A stretch of 64,000 nucleotides of DNA from Centropus unirufus (GCA_013397695.1 VYZI01000012.1:5769247-5833246); one strand, 5' to 3'; shown: positions 12,101 to 26,709, counted from the first letter of the stretch. Program-made: numbers and translations. Notes: generated from the letters alone by a model not told the origin.

Positions 12101-14423
12101 CTTTGAGTTCTTACTCTCTTCTTCAGGTTTGCCAGAGGGTTTTGGCTGTGTAGGGCAAGACAGGAGATGAGTTTGGATGTTAGTGTCCACGAGTTAGGAA
12201 CTATTTTGAAACTGTGAGCACCATTCAAGCCCGCCACTGAACAACTCTTACATGGTAGCACGATTCTTCATCTCAGTGGCATAGAGATGGAAGGTAAGGC
12301 ATTCTTTCGCTTTTTCTGCCTTGTAGAAGCTCCAGGGTAGAGACTGAATGAAAAATACCACAAACTAACAAACCACACCAACAAAATAAAAAAAACTTAG
12401 ATAAGGTAGAACTCATGCTCCATTTTCTGGAAAGACCCCCTGCCTAAATGTAGTGGTCTGAAAGAGCTAATGGTCATCAGGCAACGTCCTATTCTTCACT
12501 CTTACCAACTCAGACTGTTGAGATCCTTCCAGAAATGTTTTTTTTCCAGTACCAAGACAATGGAGCAGCACAATATTTTACAAATACGAAAGTCTGAAAT
12601 AGAAATGATTCCTGTGAAAGGATAGCAGAAGAAAAATGATCAATAACATTGTCACGCTAAGGGAAGCAATTCATTTGCAGCATCCAATCAACCCAATTAT
12701 TAGCTCTTTCAGTTTCAAATTAGCCTTATTAGATTTTGTAAATTTAAAAATTCTTTTAAAAAATTACTTCAAAATTGAACCTTCCAGTAGAGAAATGGCC
12801 GGAATTTGAACTTTTTCTAACAATGTTATATTTTTTCCCTTTTAGTTTAATTCATTATTATGCAGCTAATAAATACAATCATCTATGTCTTTTGCCAGAA
12901 TACTTTATAAAATGTTATCTGTCCTCCATAGAGAGTGGGGAGGGGAGTTCTGTTTGTTTAAAAATGAAGTGTATTAAAAAAATAGAGATTATATAGAACA
13001 TGTATTTTATGATTAGACGATCTTAGAGGCCATGTTAAGAATTACAAATTGTTCTGTTAGACTTTCATGCAACAATGGTTCTTGCCAACTCATTTACACT
13101 GCTAATTATCTTGCCGAAATAAAACTGTTTCATGAAGGCTCAGATCCTGGATCCCAGCCCACAGCTTCACAGTCAAATCTACTTGTGGGTATTTTAGCAC
13201 AGCATTCCCCCAGGTGCTGCAATTGGGTCAGCAGCTCTCCTGGGAGCTCAGACGTAGATGTGGCTCTGTGGGAGTTGGACAGCTTTAGCACTGCTCGCAG
13301 CAGATACCAACCAGTGTACAGGAAGAGACTATATATTTATTTTCTCTAGGCAGATTATGGAGTAGGAGCAGATCTGCATAATGGCTTTTCTGCTTCATAG
13401 TTCCTCAAGGCTGCTGCTCAGCTGGAAGCAAATGTGCATGAGCCAGGAGTCTGTCTCTGTCCTTAAGGTGTCAGTATCCTGTGCACTATCTGGGCAACAA
13501 AACTAAGGTTTTTGCATTCAGCTTCATGGTATATAGGGGTGAACATACTTCACTGCCACTCCCAGAACAGAATGTTGTCAGCGCAGCAAGAAGGGTAGCT
13601 CTAGCAGCACAGATTGGGGGGAGTATTTTTCTCTTTTTAGTCATAAGACACTGCAGATTGAGTTCTTTCTGTCTTATCCAAGTCTCCCACCTGTCTCAGC
13701 TGCCCTACCAGGGCTGCATTTAGTTTGCAAGGTTCAAGGTTAGCCTGAGGTTGGGCTCAGACCATGGTCAAGAAACATAAATATGTAAAAAGCATGTGAT
13801 ATGAACACACTTGGGAAATGCCATATGGTGTTCTTCCTCCTCCCTATCCTTGCTGGTGAAAGCCCACTGATATTTTTTTGCAGTGAATCCTCTAGGAGGG
13901 AAAAGATAAGCACCTAGACAAAACTAAAGCACAGCAAGTCTCAAACTCAGATGAGAGTTTATGCCTTGTCTGGAAGCCCTAATTGGGAAAAGATTATACA
14001 GGGCTGGTGTTTACAGATTTATTGTTTCTGCCATCTTATGTGAGTCATGAAAAGATACATCATCTCAGTTCTTTCTGAGATGCACCCAGACTGCTTCGAT
14101 CTGTTTAAAGTGGCTCTTGGAGTATGTCTGCATTGCGTAGTAGAGATACCTGTTCTGGCTCCAAGCAAGCTCTCTCCAGAGCCAGGAGCAATACAGCTGT
14201 GTCAGTGGTGCTTTAAATAATACAAATTATCGTGTGCTGATATGACTGTGGCCATGCTCTGGGCTGCACAGCCCTACTGTCTTGTTCAGGCAAGTGAAGG
14301 TAACTCTTTAACAGTTCTGCCTTGTGAAGCACAAAGCTTCGCTGTCCTCATTCATTCTTAGGATGTTTCCTAACTTCAATTTCTGCAAATGTTTCGGCTA
14401 ATTGTTGTCCTTCATTTCAACAG

Positions 14424-14544
14424 GAGACAAACTCACATCCTTCCCACCAGAGAAAGTCCTCACTGCTGTGCTGAACTATGAAGTAGAAGTCAGGGATCTC
14501 CTAATGAAGTGGCTCCCGAAAAAAGAAGCTAACATCCTAGACAG
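14424..14544 (+). CDS. Candidate internal exon 5 of the unrecognised plus-strand gene
   Basis: The acceptor (catttcaacag) and donor (AG followed by gtatgg) bound 121 nt with a single open frame. Two bases complete a codon, then the exon reads DKLTSFPPEKVLTAVLN, then YEVEVRDLLMKWLPKKEA, then NILD, and ends two bases into a codon. The length and the alternation of charged and hydrophobic residues (VEVRDLLMKWLPKK) look strongly coding. Both phases fit the neighbouring candidates at 4094 and 20769. I cannot place it in a family. Confidence 0.6.
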
Positions 14545-17500
14545 GTATGGTGCAATGCTCATGTTCTTGCTCTAGAGGTCCTATTCTGAAAGCCCAAAAA
14601 ACCCAGTATCATGCAGGATTTCTCTGGAAGCCCCAGCGCTTACTGGGAATGGCTGCTCTCAGTCCTTTTCTCCCCAGGTACTCAAATAACCCAGAACTTT
14701 CTTCTTTCCAGACAGCATCTGCTCTCCACCAATAGTGCATTATACAGGTTCTAAAAAGGGCAAGAGATAAATGTTTCTAATTTAACAGAAGCACAAATAC
14801 ACAGGAGGCCTCTTTTTTTTTATGACTTCAACTGAATTCAGCCAGCGTTCTATTGCAGTGCCCTATATTTCCATAGCTGATGGATGTATTTAAGTGACAC
14901 AGTTCAACAATCGAGGCTCCAATGCAGACTGTGACTGGCTGGAAGGTAACCCACAGGTATGAGTTTTCCTTTGAAGAACTCAGCACCCATCTGTAACTTC
15001 TAAACATTTAAATTTAGTTTGCTGTTTTTTATTTGGTTTCTCTTGTCTGAAAATTCCCTGGTAAAAACAGTGCTTCCTCTTTTCTCCTCGCCTGCTTCCT
15101 CAAATGCAGCAGAAACATGCAGGCCATTTATTGCTTCCATTTTTTCCTTGTCCATTTGTGTTGCACCTCTTGCCACCCTGGTGCATGTGGGCAAGTGACA
15201 GAGGGGACCCACAGTCACCTTAGTCAAGGTTAAACTTTATGTTGTATTCAGTGTCTAAGGTAACATCCAACCAGCTTTTTTTCCTCCATTCCCTCCCTGC
15301 TTCTTTTCTTCTCAGTTTCAGGTACAACTCTATGAGAAGCTGGTTTCAGTGTTCATGTAGACTTAACAGCCTACGCTTAGTCTCACTCCCACTCTGCATT
15401 TTTCCATCTCTTTAGCTGTGATCCTACAACTGTGTGTGGGCTTGCATTACAGACTGAATCACTGACATGATAAAAGAATGATACAGGTGGAGATGGAGGA
15501 GAGGAGGAAGAAGACAGAAACTTGTTAAAGTGGCTTTGCTAAATTCTTTTGGAGGATGCGCCTTTCTTCTCTCTATGCATGGGTTCCTTCTCTTCCTCTA
15601 TCTCTGCCTACCTAAGCAGTCACACCTGTCATTTGTAGATCATGTTTCTTTCAATCAGCTCCTCACTTCCCACGTGTACAGATGTGTGTCATAATAACAG
15701 AGCAGCATCTCCATATTTGTCCTGTACACCTTTTCACCAGTGCAGAGAAAAGAAAAGAGCACTTGTAATACTGAAGCGTGTAGGACACATAAAATGAGCA
15801 GCACATCAGCTTAAACCGGTCACAGTTCTGAGCTGTAAGGATGATGTGTTAACAGGGCTTTTCAGGCAGTGGCTTGGCCTCTAACTGCTCATGGAGATGC
15901 TGGGTGGTGTAATGATAGAATTTTCACATGGCCACAATTTCATTACATCATTTGTTAGCATATAGCATATCACAAGGGAGTTCTACTTTATTTAACATAG
16001 TAACAATGAACAGCTGGCTGCATTACAGTCCTCTGTGTCAGTGAGCATACAGTCAAAATATATTAGTCTAGTTTAAAACACTCAAATTACATTTTTGTAT
16101 GGTGGCCAGTGTGCACTATGAATGAGAAAAACAAGGAGAAGACAATTTGATAGTGGAAATAAAATGTCAAATATAATGAGAGCCTGAGCACTATGCAGAA
16201 GAAATGTTGGCATGAAAGGTATTAGAGGGATTTAACCTATTTAAGGGGCATAGATTACAAAGTTATCTAGTTTCCAAGACCACTCTGCTGGCTAACAGGA
16301 CTTTAAGCCAAGAGTTATACATGATATAATGTTTATATCTCTATTCTGATAAAATTATGATTTTACTTGCCTGAAAATTCCAGTGTTAATATTGTCAGCT
16401 CCTTTCATGTCTCTGTGTGCTTAATAAGGCCATTTGATCACTCCCAGCTACTGGCATTGCCTGTTATATAGTGCTGTTCTGCACCATCTCCCTTCCCTTC
16501 TCCTCCGGACAGATCAGAGAGCATCATTCATGCTGCACTGAGGACAGTAGAACTTCTCTGCCCATTTTGCTATGTAAATATGGAAAAGACTAGAACGGTC
16601 TGCACACTAGCACTGTGTGATGTGTTGCAGAGGCTGGTACGTGCAGTTACAGCCCCTACAATGGCTAACAGACTATGCTCCATCAGCCTCTTCTCTCTCA
16701 TTCATTCATGTGTGGCCTTCATCAAGTCTTCTAATTTTTCTGAGTCTCGGCTAACCAACTAGAGAATTAGGTTTAAGCGTGATTTACTTGTGTGTTTCGA
16801 CAGACGGACAGAGTTCTGTGATCTATTCCATAGCAGAGCAGAAATACTCTTAACACACTCCCATTCTCATGGGACTTCTGGTGAAGTTTTCTGAAGCGTG
16901 TGCAGTATTATACAATTTAGTAATAGGAAGAAGGGGACTTAGATGTCACTTCTTGCCAGTTTGTGGTATTACCCACAGATCTTTTCAGAGTGGTTTGCAA
17001 ATGTAGTTTTACAAGCTGAAAAGGACATTGTGTTCCCACAGTTGCTATAAAAGACTTTTCTGTGATATTAAAGCATGGGATTGACAGTAAGCTCCCTCTG
17101 ATGATTGGCCTGAGCTTTTTTTCTTACGTATGCATGTTCATACCTTGACATTTGTATTTCTGTAGTAGCCAACAGGATAACACTGGTTTTAGCTTTTCTT
17201 GCCATTAGGCACAAATAGACATATGCAGCATGACCACTCTTACAGCAGCTCATTTCTGCTTTGGAGACAGGTGACCAGAGCAAAGTAAGCGTTTCCAGAC
17301 TTGGAAAGTTGAAGAAACATATCAGAAAAAAAAAAAAAAAAGCAAAGTTCCTCATTCCATTGAATGGACAAACAGTTGGGGTTTTGTTAGACAATTAAAT
17401 GTAACTTAGTCATTTTCTCAAATGCCCAGATGAAAGGGGGCTCAAAATTGAGAAGATAAAAAAAAAAGGAAAAGCAAGATGCAACAGCAGCCTTAGGGTT

Positions 17501-20500
17501 TCAGCTTAAAGAAGGTTTTCATAAGATGTCCCAGTTTAGGTTTGAACAATTATAAAAAAGACCTGAATTATATTTTACTGATATTTTTTTCTTCAGAAAT
17601 AGTTTTCTTATTGTGAAAGACACCGAAGGGGAAAAATTCTCCTCAGACCCAATTGAAGTGCATCAAAATTAATTTCTTCAGCTCCTCTGAAACAAATGTA
17701 AAAAGACTGTCACTAATAGGGAAAGCAAGGACTGAAGGTGGTAAGGGTGAGTAAAATATTCCTAATGCAGAGACTCTTGCTTGGGTCCATAACTGACAAA
17801 CGTACTTCTGGAAACAGACTGGAAAACATGAAATACAGAGGTCCTGCTGACCTTCAACAAGTAAACCACACTCCTGCCTCTCAAGCGAGAGACGCTGAAA
17901 CACAAAGCTACTGTTCTTAAACACAGCTTCTAGTGGAGAGATGTTAAAATTGTTTATTAGCTAACACAAACTTGGCTTGAGCCTGGTGAAGGATGGTGCC
18001 TACTACCTGTGGTACCCCAGCTGAGGAGGCAGACAGTAGGAAATGTATGGGATGCCCATTAAGGAAAAGAAGAAAACACTAAGTTGACTCTGCTGGGCCT
18101 CTTGATTGAAACAAATGAATTAGAATGAGATATTTAGTATTTCACATTGACTCGAACATTTCAAATTACAAACACACAGAGGACACAAATGTAATAAAAA
18201 TTTTATTGTCTTCAGAACAATAGAGAGATTTATTATGGTTTTTGTGTGACAGCAAATGATGTAATTAAGGCTGAACTATAATAACAATTGTGACAAGAGC
18301 TATTTTTAAGGTCTTCAGGCTCTGACATATTCTCCTTTTAAGCTTTCTTGCTTCTTGCAAAAGGTGAAAAAAATTGTATTCACAAGCTTTTACTAGCCTT
18401 GTTAAAAAAACTTGTAGAAAATGAAATAAAACATATCCTGTTCCAGGTTGCATCATTTAACAAAAACAGGTTAAGAAACACCACAAGAGGGTTCAATGGA
18501 AAAAAAGTAGCTCATAGGTAGCAGTTTCTATGCCTAATTTGTTTGGATGACGGATAGCATAACACATTTTTCACCTAAAATTATGCATTCCAACCACCCC
18601 TAAATGCTCCCGCACTGTAGAGCTAATGTGCATTGCTTGCTAATTTCTCTTTTTAGCAATTTAGCGTTGTCATTATATTAAGACTTCGATGCAGCATATC
18701 ACTTAAAAAGTCAGTGACTCCAGTGTTCACTGAAGTGAAAGTTTTGCTATATAAGGACGAAATTAAGCATGTGCTTATTTGATGCGTTGAGTCAGTGTCT
18801 GACTGTATCTATCTGTAGTAGCTCTGTGAAACGCTGTGCCACTATGTTCAGTTTGGGGCATTTTGGTGCTCAGCAAGGGTTGATACCAGCTGAGCTCTCC
18901 TTTTCCTGGGAGGATACCCAGTCGTTAGAGCTGTAGTGCTAATAGCCTGCAAGTAAAACAATTAAGAAACCAGACTGTCTTTAACTTTCATGTTTTCATT
19001 TATTTTCCAGACACCAAAAGTTTAGATTATATTTGTTTTTAAAGAGACACAAGTATAAACTAGAGCATAACTTTTTATTATTAGTTACAGGTTTCATTGC
19101 TGAAGAGCAGTATCAAAACTTTACACAGGATTTTGAATTTAGTACTGTGAAGGGAAAATGATCCATCTTCCCTATGCAGAAAGCATTACGTCACGAAGGG
19201 ATGGAAACAAAGAGCTCTGAGGGACTGGGATAGGCAAACTTCCCTCCTTTTACAGGAAATGGGTGAAGCCTTGCTTGAAATTATTATTCAGACGTTTTGT
19301 GCTGTGAAGGAAATGTCTCCTGATAGCACAAGCTATTGGTTTCCTGTTGTGAACTAACAGTTTTGGCATAACGAAGAATGGACAGGAAGGGCAAATGATT
19401 GGGGGGTCATTTCAAAAACTTGTTTTAATGAAAGACCAGCCCAAGTGAGCGGGAAGAAATGTGGCCTGAAAAAAAAAACAAAACCTGAGATTAAAAGAAG
19501 GGGGGGAAGAAAGGGGTTCAGTTGCTGATTGCTACAGTATCTTTTCGGGAATAAATAACAAAAAAAAAAAAAATCAAAAAAACAACCCACATTTTTAGCA
19601 GGATTAGGAGAAGGGGGGGACACTGTAGCTGAGCAGGAAGTATCATGGTGGGAGAAAGCCCTGGGTATCCTACCTAATTAGACCCTGATTCAACAAATAT
19701 ATATCCGGCTTCCACCCTGAGGAAAGCCATTTTTGGAAGTTTTCACAGATGCGGAATTGGTTTTTTTTCAACCAGAGCCTTAGAACAGAGGCCCTTTCAA
19801 GTGCTATTTTTCAGCCGCGGTGTATAAATAGCTCTGCCAGCAGGTCCCTCAAGCTGCCTCAGCCCTGGCCCATCTGACTGCTCGTCTTCCATTGGAAGGA
19901 AAGCAAGCAAAGGAAAAGGCACACGCGACCTTTCCATACCTCAGGCCTTCTTCCCAGCTTATTGCGAGGGCAGAAAGGAGGTGACTTCCCTCGCCTTTTC
20001 CTGACGTCTCTGGGGATCGGGGATTCAGCTTCATCTTGCTGATGCACTGCCAGGGCTGCCCTCAGATGTGCCTCGCTGTCACTTTGGCTCTGTATAAAAC
20101 TGGCCAGTGCCTTATGCTTGGTTATAGCCCCGAATCCCTCTGAGCCCTTTCTCCTTGAACCCATAATGATGGCTGCACTCCAAGGGCCTGCGCTTGCCTT
20201 TGCTGAGGGTGACAAAGCACGGGCAGGGACCGCGTGCTGAAGCACTCTGATGGGGCAATTCCTTAGAGGATTTCATTTCCAGGACAAACCCAGCAAATGT
20301 GAAAAAAAAAATTAAAAAATCTTTCTTCAGTGTCGCAGACTTCTTTTCAAGATGGCCGGATAAGTTCCACTTTAAACATTCAAAAGGTTTCAAGGCTACT
20401 TCTAAAATAAATGAAACCCACTTGGATTGTGGTGTTCTGTACTTTTGGCAGTGACCATTCTCACCCTTGCAAAGATTATTTGCATTGTATGGAAATTCAA

Positions 20501-20768
20501 GTTGTAGAAAAGGGCTGAGAACAAAACATGAAAGGAGTCGCTTTGTGCTTGCCGATTCTTAAAAGGCCTTTTATGATGCCAAACCCACAACAGTTTGGAA
20601 AAAATGTGCCTGAATTTGTCTTTGGATTTAATTTAGATAGAATTTTTAAAACCATGTACAGCAACATTTCTGCTTCCTAATCTTAGAAATATACAAACTT
20701 CAGTCACGTTTGAACCACACTTTTTTTTTTTTAAACATCTCCTTTTAAATATTTTTGTTTCCATTTAG
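14545..20768 (+). other. Presumed intron, no supported gene
   Basis: About 6.2 kb of AT-rich sequence with A-runs near 17326 and 19560. One phase-compatible start at 17594 was examined and not accepted because no matching donor follows. No transposon, tRNA or other RNA gene is recognised. Confidence 0.4.
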
Positions 20769-20904
20769 GACTGCCAACATTACCATGGAAACCCCCAAAA
20801 ATAAAGACTCTCCCAGCCTTGTGAGAGCACACCTGCAAGAGCAAGAATTGCCTGTCAAAAGTGACCCTCCTTCATTCTTGATGTCACCTAAGGACATTTT
20901 TGCG
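20769..20904 (+). CDS. Candidate internal exon 6 of the unrecognised plus-strand gene
   Basis: The acceptor is ttccatttag after a T-rich tract, and the donor is GCG followed by gtgagt, close to consensus. Only one of three frames is open. It reads TANITMETPKNKDSPSLV, then RAHLQEQELPVKSDPP, then SFLMSPKDIFA, and ends in phase 0. The composition is polar and Pro/Ser/Lys-rich, as in a flexible linker. The start phase needs two bases from the previous exon, which 14424-14544 supplies. Confidence 0.6.
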
Positions 20905-23900
20905 GTGAGTATGATTTGTTATCTCAAGATTTATTGAAAAATATATTCTTAGACTTGGTACAATCTGGAATCTTGCCATGGACCAGTAACAAATGTCTGT
21001 TACTGTCCACAAGGGCTCTCTTTACTGTGCTATCTCACTTTCAAGAAAAAAAAAAAATGCTTTGCAGACTGTAGAGTTGAGATTGGAAGTCCTGAAATAA
21101 CAAGATGAAATAAGCACTCATCTCAGTGAGACAAACAGATGTAAAATGAAGTCCTAATAAACTGTCTTAACACAAATTTTTCCACTGGCTTCAGAAGGAC
21201 TTACAAAGAGAATTCATCTGCAGAGCAGTGGAGCATGTTTACTATTGAATAATTGGCTACTACAAAAACTGATCTATTTAGACTTTTATACATTGCTAAT
21301 TTTATAACCCACTTATTTTTTAGTTACAGAATTAAATCTTAAGCAGCGTGGTCTGAAATTTTACAATGGCAACTAAGTCTGTGCCGTTCTCAAATTAAAA
21401 AAAATACCCATGATAATTACAATGGTTTTATATGTATATTTTTCCAAATGAAAGGAAGTTATGGTGGTAGAACTGAATTCAGATAATCTGGCAATACATG
21501 AAAATACATTGCAAGAAAGTGGTTTTTAAATTTCTTAAATTACATTAAGAAAACTCAAATTGACAAGATATTTCCTTTTTTTTTTTGGTGCTTACTCTGT
21601 GTTCTTAGCTATGTGAATTGTATATTCTCCTTGCTATATTGTTACATTGCCAGTATATGAAGGCTTTTGATTTGCATATCATTCTGCAGTGTAGTGGCAA
21701 TTTGACAGCAAGTCTGCATCACTAATAAGCACCACTGGGAAAACAGAGATTTTATTTCTTTTTACTGAGAAAATACATTCCATGGATCTCAAAACCCATG
21801 AAAAAATGGGCTTTAAATAATGTTAGAAATTTACCTATGTGTTATTAACAATAACACAGGAAAGTCTACTTTTTATTATAATTATTTAAGCCAACAAAAA
21901 ACCCCAACCCACTTAATTTAAATGCATTCAGGTCTTGCCTAGATTTGCTTTTCAATACTGTTTTAATGAGGAAACTCCTTGGCAGAATCGTTTGTCAGTA
22001 CAGACGAACCTCAGAAATGCCAACTAAAACATCTGCATGGTATGTCTGATACCAAACAATCCTGGTTCAAATCATGGGACATTAGATGCTATTCCACATT
22101 AACAATTAGATGGTATTCCACTATCAAACCTCACCTCTCCAGGAACACTGAAAAAAAAAAAAAAAGAGAGGGAACAAATTCAGACCTCAAAGTGTTTCCA
22201 TTACAGAGCCGAGCCTGAAGAGAGAGAGATTCATTCAGGTAGAACATTGAAACTGTGTGCAACAAAATCTCATGCACCATCACACACTACAGTCTCATCA
22301 AAATAGACATGTTTTGCAGGATCTAAGGCACCTGTTGTACACATGGCAATTTTTCAGAGTAGTAGTCTGGTGCTTATAAGAAGAAATCTTTCCAGAAGTG
22401 CACAGGTGTTATCAGCAGGAACAGCAGTGATTCTCATGTGGCCAGCTCACTCCAGCTAGTAACAAAATCTCTTTCCTAATCAGTGTTGAAGTACTTTTTT
22501 GCTGAATTTGCCGGCTTTAAGTACAGTACTTTCAAAGTTGTGGAATTTGCAGTCAATAAGGTTTCTATGTCACAAGAGAAATGTTTTCCCAACAAGCAGT
22601 GATTCAAATGTTGTACATTCCCACTGGTTCAATTTTTGCTCCAGGCTAAGTAGATGATCATTTGGTGTTGCTACAAGCTGTCATATTGCTATGCTTATGC
22701 TGCTCACCAAAGGGGTGGTTGTGTTTCAGCATTGGGAGGGGAGCTTTCCTATGCATGTATTTATGCTCAAAATGACCATTTGAAAAGTTCTGTGGTACAA
22801 GTTCATTGAGGTTGATTGGTGTTGCAGATGGGAGTAAAAATAGAATTTCCCTGTGAAGATGTGTAGGAGCCCTAGTGCCATCAGATTAAGCTGGAAAAGG
22901 GCTACAAATTCTTTGAGTTCTTGAGCGGGGAATACTGTGGATATTGCAGATACATTAAATGCATAGGGGTTATCATGGGAGGTTAATTTTTCAGGAATTA
23001 AGTGGACTAAATTATACTGGAAGTTGTAAATTGGCATACGTTTGAGCTCAGTTATTGTAAAATTAATCCAGTTCCTTTGGCTGGATGCTCTGTGAAAGCT
23101 GCGGTTCCCCTAAAGAGAGGAAGTGAGAAGCAGTCCCTAGCACCTTTACTTTGCTAATGTTGCCCACACACACCTCACTTTATAGAACTGATGTATTGTA
23201 AAAAGACATCTAGGACATTTTCTGCTATTCTAGTTATTCTAGTTATTCTAGTTTATTGTTACCCCCATGAAGTCTTTCTCATTGCCATCAGGATGTTGGT
23301 CAGTGAATAGAAGAAATAATATTGCAATATTACTACACAGAAAAGGTTTTAAATAAAGGAAAAAAAGTAAGTCTTGCTTTAATGTCAGTGTCTTTTGCTT
23401 CTGCTTTGCTAGTAGTTTTTTTAAAGGAGCTAGATATTAAATAGCCACGGTTTTGTCTAAAAATAAAGCAGATGCTTTATGGACAAAGTTGTCTTTTTAA
23501 GAAGACTAGTGAATTGTGGAAAGGATGACTTAGTATTACGGTAACTACCTGGATTTGACTTTTAACTGAATTAAAAAACATTGCCACATCAATGACAACT
23601 TTCAGAAGAAGAACTCAAAAACCATAGCTGTTAGAAAAGTAAAAAAGAAAACAACTAGGAACAACATTTTCATCATTCATTTCCATCTCTACCTTTTTAA
23701 GTTTAAACTCTGCTTCTTAATCTCAACCTAAAAATCACTTTTAATTTAACTGTTTATTGCACTTCTTTCTCCTGCTTCTTACTCTGAATGTTTTTCATCA
23801 AACTGGTTTATACTGCTGCAAACTAGTGATAAGCTGTGATCCCAGTACAAACAGTTGCTTCTACAGATTTTTGGATACCGACACAGGACCCCTTCAGGGG

Positions 23901-24798
23901 TCAGGACTCATCCTCTTGATTTCTACCAGGAAAGTTGGCTGTTTCCATGCTAGCTGGGAAGAGTCTCCTCCTCTAGGCTGGCTTCCATATCAGAGTCAGA
24001 CACTGTTCCTAATGTTGGTCTGAGGAGCACAGCTAGTGACAAAAACCTGCAAATTTCATAATAGTTACAGCCACAGACTGATTTATGAGAAAGGACTTGT
24101 GCTCTCTGTGTTCCCGTATCCTCTGCACAACAGTGACTTTAATGTTCACTGTTTAATGCTGGGGATGGGGTTCTTCCTCAGGCCGCTGGCTAAGGGCTCT
24201 TATCCTAATGCACAGCAGCTTTGGTATTGGTTTTTTTTTAACTTGGCTAACAGTTCAGACCAGATCCCTTTATTCTGATTTACATACATGCCAATCATTC
24301 CAGGACGGAACTAATAATTGTATTATAGTAAGAGAGAAGCAGAGTTTGTAGGAAGAGAACATACATGTAAAATTTTTATTAGCCCAATTAACATAACTGG
24401 AAAGAACAGGCAGGTTTTCAGGCGAAGAGTCCTCTCTCTGGGTTTGAAAAGGAGTGGCAAAATCTAAGCTAGAGAGGAAGGTAGGCTCAATTCCTCTTAG
24501 TTTAATCTAATCGTATTAGTCGAGCCACTCAAGAGATAAGGGTACTTAGCACATGTAGAGCAAAGATCCCTTCCATATTACAGAAATCATATTCTGCTGG
24601 GAAAAGTTATGTTGCAAGGTGAGCTACACATGCCTGTCTATCAATTTTCAGAGAGATCTCCTGGGGCCCTTAATTGCTGATACACATTTAGCTATTGTGG
24701 CAGTATACACAGCATTTCAGTCTGGCCACATTGAATACACAATCTGCACTGTTCAATACTAACTCATTTTAATGTCACGATGTGACATCTGCATGCAG
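20905..24798 (+). other. Presumed intron, no supported gene
   Basis: 3.9 kb of AT-rich sequence. It includes three copies of a 9-bp unit near 23226. The 103-codon minus-strand frame at 22726-23037 has no splice or family support. Confidence 0.4.
23226..23252. repeat. 9-bp tandem repeat, three perfect copies
   Basis: The unit tattctagt is repeated three times without interruption, followed by a fourth, degenerate start. This is a simple short tandem repeat. Confidence 0.85.
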
Positions 24799-24936
24799 GA
24801 GTCCATTGAACCTGTGGCTTCTTCGGTGGTTCTCGAACTGCTAAGGAGGTTGAGTCCTCTCAGAGACCAAGAGGAGATCAGTGCCTGTGATTTTGGGAGC
24901 TCCGTTGTGTCCACTCTGGATTCTCTCCCTGAGCTG
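24799..24936 (+). CDS. Candidate internal exon 7 of the unrecognised plus-strand gene
   Basis: Exactly 46 codons lie between an acceptor (tgcatgcag) and a gtgagt donor, phase 0 at both ends. It reads ESIEPVASSVVLELLRRL, then SPLRDQEEISACDFGSS, then VVSTLDSLPEL. The stretch SSVVLELLRRL looks helical. The phase matches both the exon at 20769 and the one at 26710. A 138-nt open frame with consensus borders and fitting phases is good support for a real exon; the product remains unknown. Confidence 0.6.
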
Positions 24937-26709
24937 GTGAGTGAATGAGATTCCAATCAGGCAAATGGATGGATTACCAATAAGTCTTGTTGTTTGGCCA
25001 TCTGGATGTGGTGCTGCCTCCAGGCTCATTTTTCAGCTTGATGACTGTAATGATTTTGGCAGTGGTTGTGGCGGCTCCCATTCATTCTTTTAACAATTTC
25101 CATTACCCTGGCCAATTATGTTTGGGGTCCTGGCCTTTTCTTTCAAAGCTATGTGTTTTTATGTTTCAACATCTCTGAATAGTGATTTGAATGAGTATGT
25201 CCCTTTGTGGCTGCTCCTCATCTTCTTGGAGCACTTTTACATACGGCATATGCCTTTTGTGACAAAGTGACTCAGACAATGCTGCTCTAAGTAACCTTCC
25301 CACAGACAGTGGATAAAAAGGAGACAAGTCTCAGCTCTCTGTTTTGCTGGACAGGGCATGCACACTAAGCATACAGTCAGAAAGATGGAAAAAAATGTGG
25401 GTTTGGTAGTGGTGTCAGTAGCAGATCCCAGCTGTTCCCCCTGAATTAGCACACATAGGGACTCCCCACACAGGACTGGTTTCAGCTGCATTAGGGTCTA
25501 TAGTTTTGTCTATCTTTAGTATTTTTTCAGCCTCAACAGGCAGACATAGGCATCATCTTGTGTATTTTCAGCAGAAAGAAGTCAGCAAACAAATACTGAG
25601 ATAGTCTCTACATGCACCCAGAAACAAAGCTAGCATTATAGTACATGCAATCACCCCTTCTGAAGCATTGTTAAGCCTCATTCTCTCAGATCCATACACC
25701 CTGTCCACTGCATATCTTAACCCAGGGGGGAAAAAAACAAGTTCCCAAACATGCTTGAAATACTAAACTAGTCCCAGGAGGAAAAACCTAAACAAACAAT
25801 ATCTCCCTTGCTGAACACACCCGATCCTTCCCTAATCTAAACATCCACTGACACTCTTATCACTGTCTGCCAGGAACTCTAACTGTTTTAAAATCAGGAA
25901 GGAAGGTTTATACTGCTTGTATAGGTTTTTGCCACCTCTGTACATTACATGCCTCAGCCAGCTGGGTGCCGTGGATTCTTCGAAGGACTCTCACACACAG
26001 AAAGGAATTCTGTATAAAAAAAGCTGCTGCACTGAGACTAGGAGGTGAGTTGTGGTGCCTGGTCATTAGGTCACCACAAGCGGCAACTGGTGCCATCCAC
26101 TACACTAGGGGCTAAACAGCAAACAGTTTCTGGCAGGATGGCTTCCAAATGACATGCTTCCCAATATCAGTGTATACTGCTGTACATATATTACCACAAT
26201 AAAAAAAGCCCAGCCACCTCTAATTGTCGTGGCTAACTCGCAAAAGTAGGTTTGGCTAGTCTGAGACTCTTGGTACAAGAAGTTATAATAAGAATTAAAG
26301 CCTCACTCAGTGAAAATCATCAATTACCACCAGAATTAAAAGCATATCAGATGCCCATCTCTTGAATATATTCTTAATAGATTCAAATCTTTGAAAGCAT
26401 GTACCAGCTCCTCCCTGTCACACAGCTGTACTGACTCCCCAGTCTTTGGATTCAGGACAAATCTTGTCTTCAGAATGACAAGAAGTTTTGTCAACATTGT
26501 AGTTAAGCAACAAGGAGTATGCCAGTAACAAGGCAGACAAATAAAAATACTCTAGCAAGTCGGTAAGGATCAAAAGCCTTGGGAAAGGCTGCGTAAGTTT
26601 TCAGCACCAACAGGCACATAACTACAGCCTTGGTGGTTTGCTTAAGTGTACCCGAGATGGTCACTCCTAGAAACAGGTTTTGAGAGGCAACCAAACTTCT
26701 CCCTTCCAG

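Larger units (their letters stand above)
4242..14423 (+). other. Presumed large intron, no supported gene
   Basis: About 10.2 kb of AT-rich sequence between two phase-compatible candidate exons. I see no exon chain, RNA gene or recognisable transposon in it. It holds small simple repeats, listed separately. A phase 1 to phase 1 exon could be hidden here. Confidence 0.4.

Noticed and set aside
17594..17671. Possible alternative exon (NSFLIVKDTEGEKFSSD) after a good acceptor in the intron between 14544 and 20769
   Set aside because: It enters in the right phase but ends in TAA, and no donor in a phase compatible with 20769 exists. It could be an alternative terminal exon, but nothing else supports it.
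22726..23037. 103-codon minus-strand frame
   Set aside because: It lies in a presumed intron, has no splice sites or family resemblance, and can arise by chance in this composition.
25570..25602. Short phase-compatible terminal exon (QKEVSKQILR then stop) with AATAAA near 26199
   Set aside because: Only ten codons, and the segment at 26710 is longer and far more coding-like in the same phase. Kept only as an alternative end.
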